Positions 47,393-57,433 of a stretch of DNA of 64,000 bases are shown one piece after another. This DNA is from Fontibacterium meridianamericanum. GTDB lineage: Bacteria > Pseudomonadota > Alphaproteobacteria > Pelagibacterales > Pelagibacteraceae. The notes beneath the pieces were generated by a model that had not been told where the DNA came from, made no database searches, and was given only the letters and a program-made list of their open reading frames with translations. The stretch spans positions 62,001 to 126,000 of the forward strand of contig CBDDYR010000001.1 in NCBI GenBank assembly GCA_965235635.1. The letters are read 5' to 3'. Made by a program: the position numbers and the translations under genes. Each line of letters starts with the position of its first letter. The stretch's first letter is position 1.

Positions 47393-48308
47393 TAAATTGA
47401 GTTATATTATCAATTGTAGTTGTTGTAAGTTCTTTTCCTATTCTTTTTATCATGCCTGTTAATGCTTTTCCCGGTCCGATTTCTATAAAATGTTTTACGC
47501 CATTTTTTGTCATAAAATCTATAGATTCTCTCCATCTCACATGATGAGTGATTTGTTTTGTAAGTAAAGTGGGAATTTCTTTAAAATTATCTATTGTCTT
47601 AGCTGTTACATTAGAAACAATATTAATTACTGGCTGAGAAAAATTTGTTTTTATTAAAATTTGATTCATCTTATCTGCAGAGGGTTGCATTAATGAACAA
47701 TGAAATGGCGCGCTTACTGGCAATAATATTGCTTTTTTTCCATGAGTATTTTTTAAGTCATCCACTATTTTAATAATCTTTTCTTTATTACCGCTTACAA
47801 CAATCTGACCTGGACAATTATCATTTGAAATTGCAGCAACACCTTCACTAGATTTATTTTTATTTATCACTTCATTTACTAAATCTAATTCTGCACCCAA
47901 TATTGCAGCCATTGCTCCAATATTTACTGGGACTGCTTCTTGCATAGACTTCCCTCTTTCTTTTAAAATTTTAGCGCCCTCCTTTAAAGTTAAGGAATTC
48001 GAACAAATCAAAGAAGTATATTCTCCCAAAGAATGTCCTGCAAAAAAACTATAGTCTTTTAAATCTTTTATTTTGTGTTTTTTTAATGTTTTATAAATTG
48101 CAACTCCCACTGTCATTATTGCTGGCTGAGTATTTTCTGTAAGATCTAAGGTTTCTTTAGGTCCATTTAGAATAATGTTTGATAATTTAAATCCTAAAGC
48201 ATCATCAACTTCATGAAACACTTCTTTAGATTCACTAAAGGTTTCATAAAAATCTTTTCCCATACCAACATACTGGGAACCTTGGCCTGGAAATACGATT
48301 GCTTTCAT
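47379..48308 (-). CDS. fabD: Malonyl-CoA:ACP transacylase
   Basis: The 309-residue FabD loads malonyl groups onto ACP. PGQGSQYVGMGKDFYETF, the nucleophile motif FFAGHSLGEYTSLICS, QIVVSGNKEKI, and the catalytic His in VSAPFHCSLMQPSADKM are present. It leads the fabD-fabG-acpP-gmk group and is divergent from rpsF. Confidence 0.96.
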   Translation of the reverse strand: MKAIVFPGQGSQYVGMGKDFYETFSESKEVFHEVDDALGFKLSNIILNGPKETLDLTENTQPAIMTVGVAIYKTLKKHKIKDLKDYSFFAGHSLGEYTSLICSNSLTLKEGAKILKERGKSMQEAVPVNIGAMAAILGAELDLVNEVINKNKSSEGVAAISNDNCPGQIVVSGNKEKIIKIVDDLKNTHGKKAILLPVSAPFHCSLMQPSADKMNQILIKTNFSQPVINIVSNVTAKTIDNFKEIPTLLTKQITHHVRWRESIDFMTKNGVKHFIEIGPGKALTGMIKRIGKELTTTTIDNITQFNEFN

Positions 48309-48365
48309 AATTAAGTAAGTAATTATAACAAAATTAACACTGTTGTATTAAAAAAAAAAAATTAT

Positions 48366-48432
48366 ATATTGCCCAGACTTTCTCGACTTTAATATTAAAG
48401 TTGGGATGCTAATTAAAAGCAACCATAAGCTA
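48366..48432 (+). promoter_or_regulatory. Possible structured leader of the rpsF operon
   Basis: Between fabD and rpsF there is a palindromic ACTTTAATATTAAAGT core flanked by CCCA on the left and TGGG on the right, which could form a bulged stem-loop shortly before the rpsF start. Ribosomal protein operons of this type are often controlled by S6:S18 binding to the leader; I cannot confirm that motif here. Confidence 0.3.
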
Positions 48433-48434
48433 AA

Positions 48435-48767
48435 ATGAATTATTACGAACATACCTATATAGCTTCTCAAAGCTTAAATAATAAAGATCTTTCTGATCTT
48501 CATCAAAAAATTGAAGATCTTATAAAAAAAAATAAAGGCAAGATTGAAAAAAAAGAAAACTGGGGTCTTAGACAATTAGCATACCCAATTAAAAATTTTA
48601 AAAAGGGATATTATACAAATTTATATTTTTCAGGAGAGCCTATAGTCATTCAGGAACTAGAAAAAATTGAAAGAATTGATTCTAATATTTTAAGATTTAT
48701 GACTATAAGAATAAAAAATATTCCTAAGGAAAATTCAGAGTTAGTTCAAAAAGATGAAAGTAAATAA
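48435..48767 (+). CDS. rpsF: 30S ribosomal protein S6
   Basis: The 110-residue S6 protein has the N-terminal NYYEHTYIASQSLNNKDL and the core KKENWGLRQLAYPIKNFKKG and LRFMTIRI; it pairs with S18 on the ribosome platform. It is the first gene of rpsF-rpsR-rplI, sharing one base with rpsR. Confidence 0.96.
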   Translation: MNYYEHTYIASQSLNNKDLSDLHQKIEDLIKKNKGKIEKKENWGLRQLAYPIKNFKKGYYTNLYFSGEPIVIQELEKIERIDSNILRFMTIRIKNIPKENSELVQKDESK

Positions 48768-49048
48768 TGAAAAGAAAAAATATTAAAAAAACTAAGAAAA
48801 ATAGTAATTCAAATTTAATGCTTTTTCAAAAAGCAACTACTAAATTTACTAGGGACTGCCCCTTAAGTGGAAAAGATGCTCCTGTAATTAATTATAAAAA
48901 TTTAAAACTACTTCAAAAATATATATCTGAAACAGGAAAGATGTTGCCTAGCAGAATAACTTCTGTTTGTTATGCAAAACAAAAAGAGTTATCTAGTGAA
49001 ATTAAAAAGGCTAGAATATTAGCTTTATTACCATTTGTAGCGGATTAA
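48767..49048 (+). CDS. rpsR: 30S ribosomal protein S18
   Basis: The 93-residue S18 protein has the conserved INYKNLKLLQKYISETGKML and RITSVCYAKQKELSSEIKKA. An N-terminal Lys/Asn-rich extension of about 25 residues precedes the core. It overlaps rpsF by one base and ends 2 bp before rplI. Confidence 0.96.
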   Translation: MKRKNIKKTKKNSNSNLMLFQKATTKFTRDCPLSGKDAPVINYKNLKLLQKYISETGKMLPSRITSVCYAKQKELSSEIKKARILALLPFVAD

Positions 49049-49050
49049 TC

Positions 49051-49509
49051 ATGGAAGTTATTCTTTTAGAAAATATTAAAAAATTAGGAAAAATTGGCAG
49101 CAAAGTAAAAGTTGCAAATGGCTTTGCTAGAAATTTCCTTTTAAAAAACAATAAAGCACTTATCGCTTCAAAAGAAAATCTCGCAATTTTTGAAAAACGC
49201 AAAGAAGAATTAAATAAGAAAAATAATGATCTAAAAAATGAGGCAGTAAAAATTCAAAAACAGATTGATAAATTTGAATTAAAAATTACAAAAAATTCTA
49301 TGGAAGGTGGAGCTTTGTATGGCTCTTTAACTATAAAAGAAATTATTCAAAATTTAGAAATGCATAATTTTAAAAATATCTCTGCAAATATGATTGAACT
49401 TAAAGAACAAATTAAAAAAATTGGTGATTACACTGTAATAATAAATTTACATGCAGATGTTCAGGCTTCGATAAAAGTTAAAGTCGTCTCGGTTGAAAAA
49501 ATAGTTTAA
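49051..49509 (+). CDS. rplI: 50S ribosomal protein L9
   Basis: The 152-residue L9 protein has the N-terminal domain MEVILLENIKKLGKIGSKVK and VANGFARNFLL, a long connecting helix (about residues 48-76), and the C-terminal rRNA-binding domain starting near GGALYGSLTIKEI. It completes the rpsF-rpsR-rplI operon. Confidence 0.96.
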   Translation: MEVILLENIKKLGKIGSKVKVANGFARNFLLKNNKALIASKENLAIFEKRKEELNKKNNDLKNEAVKIQKQIDKFELKITKNSMEGGALYGSLTIKEIIQNLEMHNFKNISANMIELKEQIKKIGDYTVIINLHADVQASIKVKVVSVEKIV

Positions 49510-49591
49510 CTGCATAAGTTATTAACTTATCCACATTAAAAAAAATAAAAATTATTCTATACTCATATCTTAAATAAATTTAAATATTTCC

Positions 49592-51031
49592 ATGAGTGCG
49601 GAAAATATTAGAATTTTAAATACCACTAAAGAATTACCAAACAATATAGAAGCAGAGCAGATAATCTTAGGATCTATCCTAGTAAATAACGAAATATTTG
49701 ATGAAATCTCTACTCTTGTTAATGAAAATATATTTTTTGATCCAATTCATCAAAAGATATTTCATTATTTAAATAAACTAATCAGTAAAGGCTTGCTTGC
49801 AAGTCCAATTACTTTAAAAAATTATTTAGAAAATGATCAGTCATTAAAAGAATTGGGTGGTAATGAATATATTGCAAAACTTACAAGACTTTCCACTTCA
49901 GCATTCCAAGCTAAAGACTATGCAAAAGTAATTTATGATCTTCATTTAAGAAGAAAACTAATTGAACTATCAGAGAATACATTATCAGAAGCTAATAATA
50001 AAAATTTAGAAAATACTGCTGAACAATTAATAGAAGGAACAGAAAAAAAACTTTTTGATCTTGCTGAAAGAGGAAAATTTGACAGATCCTATATGTCATT
50101 TGAAAAAGCACTTGGTGAAACTGTTGATATGGCTATGCGAGCCTTCAAAAATGACGAAGGAATTGTTGGAGTTCCAACTGGTCTTCGTGATTTAGACGAG
50201 AGACTTGGAGGAATGCACAAAGGTGATTTAATAATTATTGCTGGAAGACCTTCAATGGGAAAAACTGCTCTTGCAACTAACATTGCGTTTCATGCAGCAA
50301 AAAAAATTATGGAAAATAAACTAGGAAAATCCTCTGTTGCCTTCTTTTCTTTAGAAATGTCTTCTGAACAATTATCAACCAGAATATTAGCGGAACAATC
50401 AAGAATTAGATCTAATGATATAAGAAGAGGAAAAATTACTCAGGAAGATTTAGAAAAATTTATTGAAGCTTCAAAAAATATTAATGATCTTCCACTTTAT
50501 ATCGACGAGACACCTGCAATTAAAATTTCTACATTAGCAAATAGAGCAAGAAGAATTAAAAGACTTCACGGTCTAGATTTAATTGTTGTCGACTATATAC
50601 AGCTGATGACCACTGGAAATTTTAAATACGAAGGTCGAGTTCAGGAAATTGGAGAAATAACTCAAGGACTAAAAGCTTTAGCAAAAGAATTAAGTGTTCC
50701 TGTTTTGGCATTATCACAATTATCTCGTGCCGTTGAACAACGTGACGATAAGAGACCCCAATTATCAGATTTAAGAGAGTCCGGTTCTATTGAACAAGAT
50801 GCTGATGTGGTTATGTTTGTATATCGACCTGAATATTATTTAGAGAAAAGTGAGCCTCAAGCTGGAACTGCTGAACATATAACCTGGCAAGAAAAAATGA
50901 GCCAAGTACATAACCAAGCACTAGTAATAATTGGTAAACAAAGACATGGGCCGACAGGTATAATTAATTTAGAATTTGAGAGCGCTTATACTAAGTTTAA
51001 AGATGCAAATAACATAAAATTTGATAATTAA
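49592..51031 (+). CDS. dnaB: Replicative DNA helicase
   Basis: The 479-residue hexameric helicase has the N-terminal DnaB domain (NNIEAEQIILGSILVNNEIF), Walker A IIAGRPSMGKTALATNIA, FFSLEMSSEQLSTRILA, Walker B LDLIVVDYIQLM, and the LSQLSRAVEQRDDKRPQLSD motif with its arginine finger. There is no intein. It follows rplI by 82 bp and precedes alr by 6 bp. Confidence 0.97.
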   Translation: MSAENIRILNTTKELPNNIEAEQIILGSILVNNEIFDEISTLVNENIFFDPIHQKIFHYLNKLISKGLLASPITLKNYLENDQSLKELGGNEYIAKLTRLSTSAFQAKDYAKVIYDLHLRRKLIELSENTLSEANNKNLENTAEQLIEGTEKKLFDLAERGKFDRSYMSFEKALGETVDMAMRAFKNDEGIVGVPTGLRDLDERLGGMHKGDLIIIAGRPSMGKTALATNIAFHAAKKIMENKLGKSSVAFFSLEMSSEQLSTRILAEQSRIRSNDIRRGKITQEDLEKFIEASKNINDLPLYIDETPAIKISTLANRARRIKRLHGLDLIVVDYIQLMTTGNFKYEGRVQEIGEITQGLKALAKELSVPVLALSQLSRAVEQRDDKRPQLSDLRESGSIEQDADVVMFVYRPEYYLEKSEPQAGTAEHITWQEKMSQVHNQALVIIGKQRHGPTGIINLEFESAYTKFKDANNIKFDN

Positions 51032-51037
51032 CCATGG

Positions 51038-52141
51038 ATGCAATATTCGCATTCAAAACTAATTATCAATTTACGAAATATTAAAAATAATCTTAATATT
51101 ATAAAAAAATTTTCAAAAACACCTATTTGTCCAGTTATTAAGGCAAATGCTTATGGTCTAGGAGATATTCAAATTGCAAAATTTTTAATTAAGAACAAAT
51201 GTAAAGATTTTTGGGTTGCAAATATCAGTGAAGCATTAAAAATTAAAAAAAATATTCCAAATATTAATATTTACGTAGCAAATGGTTTAAATAAAAATGA
51301 AGAACAATTATTTTTTAAAAATAAATTTATTCCTGTTCTAAATACTTATGAACAATTTAAAAAATGGATAAATTTTTTAAATAAAAAAAAAATATTTAAA
51401 AAATTAGCTATTCAAGTTGATACTGGAATGTGCAGATCTGGAATGCAATTTGAAGAAATTAAAAAAATATATAATGAAAGATCTATAATTAAAAAATTTA
51501 AAGAAGTTATAATATTTACCCATCTTGCAAGCGCGGACGAAAAAAATAGCAAATATAATATTATTCAAAAAAAAAGATTTTTAGAAATTAAATCGATGTT
51601 TAATTTTTCAAATTGTAAATTTAGTTTAGCGGCATCGGGGGGGATATTTTTAGGTAAAGAATATCATTTTGATATGGTCAGACCAGGTATTGCTTTATAT
51701 GGTGGTAAATTATTTTTTAAAAAAGGTTTAAAAAATGTAGTCTCATTAATATCCCCAGTAATTCAAATTAACCACCTTAAAAAAGGTGAAACGGCAGGCT
51801 ACAATCAAAGCTATAAAGCTAAAAAAGATATTATGACAGCAACTATTCCACTTGGGTATGCCGATGGAATAAGAATCAAAATATCTAATATCGGAAAAGT
51901 TTTTTACAAAAATATCGAACTTCCAATGATTGGAAGAATATCTATGGATTTAATGATAATCGATATTAGCAAAGTTAGAAATAAAATTAAGATTGGAGAC
52001 CATTTAGAAATATTTGGAAAAAATTTAAATTTAGATGGATTTGCAAAAGTTTCGGATACATCACCTTATCTATATATTAATTAAAATATGATAGAAACTA
52101 TATCTGTCTCTGAAAGATGTGAAAGAGTATACATCAATTAA
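51038..52141 (+). CDS. alr: Alanine racemase (frameshift near the C-terminus)
   Basis: Alr makes D-alanine for peptidoglycan. PLP lysine motif CPVIKANAYGLGDIQI, QVDTGMCRSGMQFEEI, ASGGIFLGKEYHFDMVRPGI and MIGRISMDLMIIDIS are intact. The frame stops at 52084 after DTSPYLYIN, but the following bases still encode the family tail in another frame (SVSERCERVYIN, ending with the TAA at 52139-52141). An indel or two near 52075-52105 restores the usual length of about 367 residues. Confidence 0.9.
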
Positions 52142-52143
52142 TT

Positions 52144-54601
52144 ATGAATTTTATTAATCAACTTTATAAGAAATTTTTAGAAAGACCTAAATTAATTCTC
52201 ATCACATTAATACTAATATTTTCATTTTCTATTTATAATGCAAAAAATTTTCAATTGGATGCATCGGCTGATTCATTATTATTAGAAAATGATCCTGATT
52301 TAAATTACTTAAGAGCAGTAAATGAACGTTATTTATCTGAAGAATTTTTTGTAATTACATACAGCTCCTAAAAAAAAAATTAACGAAGAAAGTCTTAAAG
52401 AATTAAAAAAATTTGTTGATGAAATTAATAATATAAAATGGGTAAGTAAAAGTATAAGTGTTTTAAATGCTCCATTATTTGAAAGTTCTGATCAGCCCTT
52501 AATAGAAAAAATAAAAAATATTCAATACATTGTTACACCTGGTATTGAAATTAATAGGGCTCTAAACGAGTTAAAAAATAGCCCCGTCTACAAAAGATTA
52601 ATAATAAATGATGATGCAACTACTTTTGGAATTGTTGTTTATATCAAAGATAACAAAGAATATTTATCAGCTTTAAAAACCAATAAAAATTTTCTAGATA
52701 AGCAACAGAACAATAAGCTTTCAGAAAAAGACTTGAAAGATTTTGAGTTACATAAAGAAATTTTAGAAAAGCTTAAAAAAGAGCATAATAAAAATTTAGA
52801 ACTTTATAATATTCAAATTAGATCTCATATTTCAAAATACAAAAATATTGCAGATATAAATCTTTCAGGAATTCCTATGATTGCTGATGATTTAATATCA
52901 TTTGTCAAAAAAGATATCACAGTATTTGGTTCGGGAGTTTTTATTTTTATTCTAATAACTTTATGGTTTATTTTTAGAGATATCAGATGGGTAATATTTC
53001 CTCTGCTAAGTTGTTTTTTATCTATAGCTATAATGGTCGGAATGTTAGGATATTTAAATTGGAAGGTTACAGTAATATCTTCTAATTTTATTTCGCTAAT
53101 GCTTATTCTTACAATGGAAATCAACATCCACTATGTAGAGAGATATAAACAGCTTCAAGCTGAATTCCCTAAAAAGAAAGAAAACTATCTCGCTTATTTA
53201 ACTACAACAAAAATTTTTACACCAATATTGTATGCAGTTTTAACAACAGTATTAGCTTTTCTATCTTTTATTTTTTGCGATATTAAACCAGTAATAGATT
53301 TTGGATGGATGATGACACTAGGTTTATTCATTTCATTATTTGTATCAATGATATTACTTCCCTATTTGATCATCAAATTTAAACCTAAAGCAACTCCTAT
53401 TCATGAAAGTAAAGATTCAAAATTAGCAGAGATATTTGCATCAATTGCTATAAATCAAAAGTTTTTAGTATTAGCTTTTTCAACAATTATTTTATTACTA
53501 AGTATTTACGGAATGACGAAGCTAAAAGTTGAAAATAGTTTTATCAACTACTTTGATAAAAAAACTGAAATATATCAAGGTATGAAATTAATTGACGAAA
53601 AATTAGGAGGAACGACTCCTTTAGAAATTATTTTAAAATTTAAAGATGTAGAAAATAAAAATAACAAAAATGATGATGATTTTTTTCAAGGTTCCGACTC
53701 AAATGAATATAAAGATAGTTATTGGTTTACTAACTTTAGGGTAAACAACATTGTTAATGTTCATAAATATTTAGAATCTTTGCCAGAGATAGGAAAGGTC
53801 TTATCTTTTTATTCAATTTTACAATTAGGGGAAAAAATTAATGACAATAAAAAATTAGGACCACTGGAAATGGCAATTATGCACACTAAATTACCTGATG
53901 ACATTAAAAAAAGTATAGTCACACCTTATGTTTCAATTGAAAATAATGAAGCAAGAATATCACTAAGAATAATAGATTCTAATCCTAATCTTAACAGAAA
54001 AGAACTTTTAATAAAAATTCAAAAAGATTTAGAAGAAAAATTAAATTTAAAAAAAGATGAATTCAAAATTACAGGAGTATTAGTTATATTTAATAACTTG
54101 TTGCAGAGTTTATTTGACTCACAAATAAAAACTTTGGGAATAACTTTTGCTGGAATTTTTATTTTATTGTTAATATTATTTAAATCATTGTCTTGGTCTA
54201 TCGTAGCTGCCATTCCAAATTTTACAGCGGCTTTATTTATTTTAGGAAGTTTAGGCTTGTTTAATGTTCCTTTGGATATGATGACAATAACAATTGCATC
54301 TATTACCGTTGGAATAGCTATTGATAATTCAATTCACTATATTTATCGTTTCAGAGAAGAATTTAAAGTAAACAAAAATTACAAAAAAACAATTCAGATT
54401 TGTCATAGATCTGTTGGTAAAGCGATAATAAATGCTTCATTAACTATAGTTTTTGGATTTTCGATATTGATACTTTCTAACTTTATTCCTTCAATTTATT
54501 TTGGAATTTTTACTGGTTTAGCAATGTTAACAGCTATGACTCTTGTGTTAACCTTAATGCCTCAGTTAATTGCTATTATTAAACCATTTAAGAATGGATA
54601 A
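52144..54601 (+). CDS. RND-superfamily exporter, MMPL/HpnN-like (one frameshift)
   Basis: This is a large inner-membrane transporter of about 818 residues after bridging one indel near 52370 (TYAPKKKINEESLKEL). It has an N-terminal TM helix with ARPKL-like KFLERPKLILITLILIFSF, a periplasmic loop of about 190 residues, then five or six TM helices (SSNFISLMLILTMEINIHYV), a second large loop and a matching TM set with IASITVGIAIDNSIHYIYR. The GD-like/NxxD motifs in the TM4-type helices fit proton-driven RND pumps. Homologues such as HpnN move hopanoids or other lipids; the substrate here is unknown. Confidence 0.82.
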
Positions 54602-55142
54602 TTTTATAAATTTTTTTCAATCTAATAACATAAATATATTCGATATCATCGTTGCCATAATAATTCTCTTTAATTTAATATCTTCAACAAAAAAAGGTTT
54701 TGTATTAAGTCTAATTTCTTTCTTAAAATGGATTATTGCTTTTATAATAGCAAAATTTTCAATTCCATACGCACTTCCTTATGTTGGTAAAATAATTGAA
54801 AATGAGTCAACAGCTAGAACAGTTTCAGGTGTAACTGTGTTTTTATTAAGTCTATTCTTAATTATCGTCTTAGGCAAAGCGATGGGAAAATCTTTAAAAT
54901 GGGCCGGTTTAGGAGGGATTGATAAATTATTTGGTTTTATATTTGGAGGGATTACGGGTTATTTTTATTGTGTTATAATATTGAGTCTATCAAATTATAT
55001 TTACATATATGATAAGTGGCCTGCCTATCTTAAAAACGGCTCTTCTTACAATTTCATTGAGTATGGGCGAAAATTATTTGACGAAAAAATTCTATTTAGC
55101 AACGAATATATTGATGAGACAACAAAAAAATTAAAGAAATAA
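54594..55142 (+). CDS. cvpA: CvpA-family membrane protein
   Basis: About 182 residues from the ATG at 54594, chosen because it overlaps the transporter stop as ATGGATAA and gives MDNFINFFQSNNINIFDIIV. Four hydrophobic segments follow, with the conserved ISSTKKGFVLSLISFLKWII and GLGGIDKLFGFIFGGITGYF motifs. CvpA homologues are small inner-membrane proteins linked to envelope stress; they are commonly encoded just before purF, as here (4 bp). Confidence 0.9.
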   Translation: MDNFINFFQSNNINIFDIIVAIIILFNLISSTKKGFVLSLISFLKWIIAFIIAKFSIPYALPYVGKIIENESTARTVSGVTVFLLSLFLIIVLGKAMGKSLKWAGLGGIDKLFGFIFGGITGYFYCVIILSLSNYIYIYDKWPAYLKNGSSYNFIEYGRKLFDEKILFSNEYIDETTKKLKK

Positions 55143-55146
55143 TTTT

Positions 55147-56598
55147 ATGCTCTTAGATCTCAATGCTGATAAATTAAAAGAAGAGTGTGGTGTTTTTGGA
55201 ATCTTTGATCATATTGATGCCTCTGCTTTAACGGCTTTAGGACTACATTCTTTACAGCATCGAGGTCAAGAGTCTTGTGGTATCGTTTCATATGATGGTA
55301 AAAATTTCTTTTCTGAAAGAAGATTAGGATTGGTTGGTGATAACTTTACAAAAGAAACTACTATACAAAAACTTCCTGGAAATTTTGCGATAGGTCATAA
55401 TCGTTATTCTACGACAGGAGCTCCTGTTTTAAGAAATATTCAACCCTTTTTTGCAGATTTATATACTGGCGGAATAAGTATTGCTCATAATGGAAATCTT
55501 ACTAATTCAATAATGCTAAGAGAAAAGATGATTAAAGATGGAGCTATATTTCAAACTACTTCTGATACGGAAACAATAGTCCAGTTAATTGCACGTTCAA
55601 AAAGATTAAAAACTATTGATAAAATAATAGACTCTTTGTTTCAAATACAAGGTGGATATGCCCTTGTTATGCTTACAAATAAAAAACTAATCGGAGTAAG
55701 AGATCCTTATGGAATAAGGCCTTTAGTACTTGGTAAATTAAAAAAATCATACGTACTTGCCTCTGAAACTTGCGCACTAGATATTATTGGTGCAACTTTT
55801 GTTCGTGAAATTGAAAACGGAGAGATTGTGATTATCACAAACGATGGAGTAGAAAGTATTAAACCATTTCCAAAAATGAAAGCACGTCCATGTATATTTG
55901 AGTATATTTACTTTGCAAGACCTGACAGTTTAATGTCTGGAAAAAGTGTTTATGAATTTAGAAAAAATTTTGGCGAACAATTAGCAAAAGAATCTCATGT
56001 GGATGCTGATATTGTGTCTGCTGTGCCAGACTCCGGCGTTCCTGCTGCGATTGGATATTCTAGACAATCAAAGATTCCTTTTGAATTAGGATTAATAAGA
56101 AATCATTATGTTGGAAGAACTTTTATTGAACCTACCCAACAAATTAGACAATTGGGAGTTAAACTAAAACATAACCCTAATGCATCTTTAGTTAAAAATA
56201 AAAGAATTATCTTAATAGACGACTCAATAGTCAGGGGCACTACATCTAAAAAAATAGTTCAGATGATGTATGATGCTGGGGCAAAAGAAGTTCATATGAG
56301 AATATCTTGCCCACCTATCATGTATCCTGACTACTATGGAATTGATACTCCAGATAAGGATCAGCTTTTAGCTTCTAGTATGACATTAGATGAAATGACT
56401 AACTATATTGGTGTTAAGACTTTAAAATTCTTATCCATAGATGGTATTTATAAAGCTATGGGTTACCAAAAACGTAATAATGTAAGTCCTGAATTTACAG
56501 ATCATTATTTTACGGGAGACTACCCAATACCACCTCTTGATCAGTCAAACAGAAGTGTAAAAGATAATCAATTATCTCTGTTAAGCAATATTAGATAA
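55147..56598 (+). CDS. purF: Amidophosphoribosyltransferase
   Basis: The 483-residue committing enzyme of purine synthesis. The glutaminase domain starts after the propeptide-like residues with CGVFGIFDHIDASAL (catalytic Cys), then HSLQHRGQESCGIVSYDGK, GHNRYSTTG and IAHNGNLTNSIML. The phosphoribosyltransferase domain has VPDSGVPAAIGYS and the PRPP loop IILIDDSIVRGTTSKKIV. It is the third purine gene in the window besides purM and purN, and ends 1 bp from convergent der. Confidence 0.96.
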   Translation: MLLDLNADKLKEECGVFGIFDHIDASALTALGLHSLQHRGQESCGIVSYDGKNFFSERRLGLVGDNFTKETTIQKLPGNFAIGHNRYSTTGAPVLRNIQPFFADLYTGGISIAHNGNLTNSIMLREKMIKDGAIFQTTSDTETIVQLIARSKRLKTIDKIIDSLFQIQGGYALVMLTNKKLIGVRDPYGIRPLVLGKLKKSYVLASETCALDIIGATFVREIENGEIVIITNDGVESIKPFPKMKARPCIFEYIYFARPDSLMSGKSVYEFRKNFGEQLAKESHVDADIVSAVPDSGVPAAIGYSRQSKIPFELGLIRNHYVGRTFIEPTQQIRQLGVKLKHNPNASLVKNKRIILIDDSIVRGTTSKKIVQMMYDAGAKEVHMRISCPPIMYPDYYGIDTPDKDQLLASSMTLDEMTNYIGVKTLKFLSIDGIYKAMGYQKRNNVSPEFTDHYFTGDYPIPPLDQSNRSVKDNQLSLLSNIR

Positions 56599-56599
56599 T

Positions 56600-57433
56600 T
56601 TAATTCTTTTTAGATTTAAAAGGATTTTCCGAAGATACAAATTTCAAAAAAATTTTAAAACCTTTAATATTGAATTTTTTACATAAACTTTTAGCTAAAT
56701 ATTTTTGATAATCTAATGAAAGCTTATTAGCTTGGTTACCAAAAATTTTAAAAATAATTGGTCTTGTACTTACTTGTTTAATATATTTTATTTTAGGACG
56801 AAATTTGGAATAAACAGGAATTTTATTTTTATTTATTGCTTCTTGTAAAGCTTCATTTAAATCTTTATGATCAAAATTTTTTCTTAAGCGGGAATGTATA
56901 CTAATAACTTCATCAAAAATTTTTTTTGGAAATTCTAACTTTAAAGAGCAAATACTAAACGGATCTGATAACAAAGCATCAGAAAATAAATTTTTAATAT
57001 AATATATATATTCATTTTTAATCTTTTTTAATTCCTCAACTAAATCAATTTTATTAATAACAAAAATTAAACCTTTGCCTTTATCTAATACTAATCTGCA
57101 AATTTGCTTGTCTGTTTTTGTAAATTCTTTATCAGCCTCAATCATAAATAAAACAACATCAGCAAGATAAATTGCTTTCAAACTTTCTTTTGTAATATAT
57201 TGTTGTTCATCTGATTTTGATTTTCCTTTTCTTTTTAATCCTCCAGAATCGATTAATTTAAAAGTTCGATTTTTATAAGAAATGTTATCTATAAAAAGAT
57301 CTTTCGTTGTTCCTGGTATTTCACTAACAGGTGACAAATCTTTATTTAAAACTTTGTTAAAAAATGTTGATTTGCCTACGTTCGGTTTGCCAACGATTGC
57401 AAGAGTAATAACTCCTGATGATATTTTATTCAT
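56600..57433 (-). CDS. der: Ribosome-assembly GTPase Der lacking the first G domain
   Basis: Der (EngA) normally has two GTPase domains and a KH domain and helps 50S assembly. Here only one G domain is present, of the G2 type: VITLAIVGKPNVGKSTFFNK, VSEIPGTTKDLF, KLIDSGGLKRKGK (the usual DTAGL has become DSGGL) and FVINKIDLVEELK, then the KH domain (RPIIFKIFGNQANKLSLDYQ, ending SSENPFKSKKN). The ATG at 57431-57433 gives a 277-residue protein, but the frame is open upstream into the C-terminal part of BamB. No G1 sequence exists between them. Confidence 0.8.
   Translation of the reverse strand: MNKISSGVITLAIVGKPNVGKSTFFNKVLNKDLSPVSEIPGTTKDLFIDNISYKNRTFKLIDSGGLKRKGKSKSDEQQYITKESLKAIYLADVVLFMIEADKEFTKTDKQICRLVLDKGKGLIFVINKIDLVEELKKIKNEYIYYIKNLFSDALLSDPFSICSLKLEFPKKIFDEVISIHSRLRKNFDHKDLNEALQEAINKNKIPVYSKFRPKIKYIKQVSTRPIIFKIFGNQANKLSLDYQKYLAKSLCKKFNIKGFKIFLKFVSSENPFKSKKN

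Noticed and set aside
49592..51031. Intein or mobile insertion in dnaB
   Set aside because: The helicase motifs run continuously and the length is normal.
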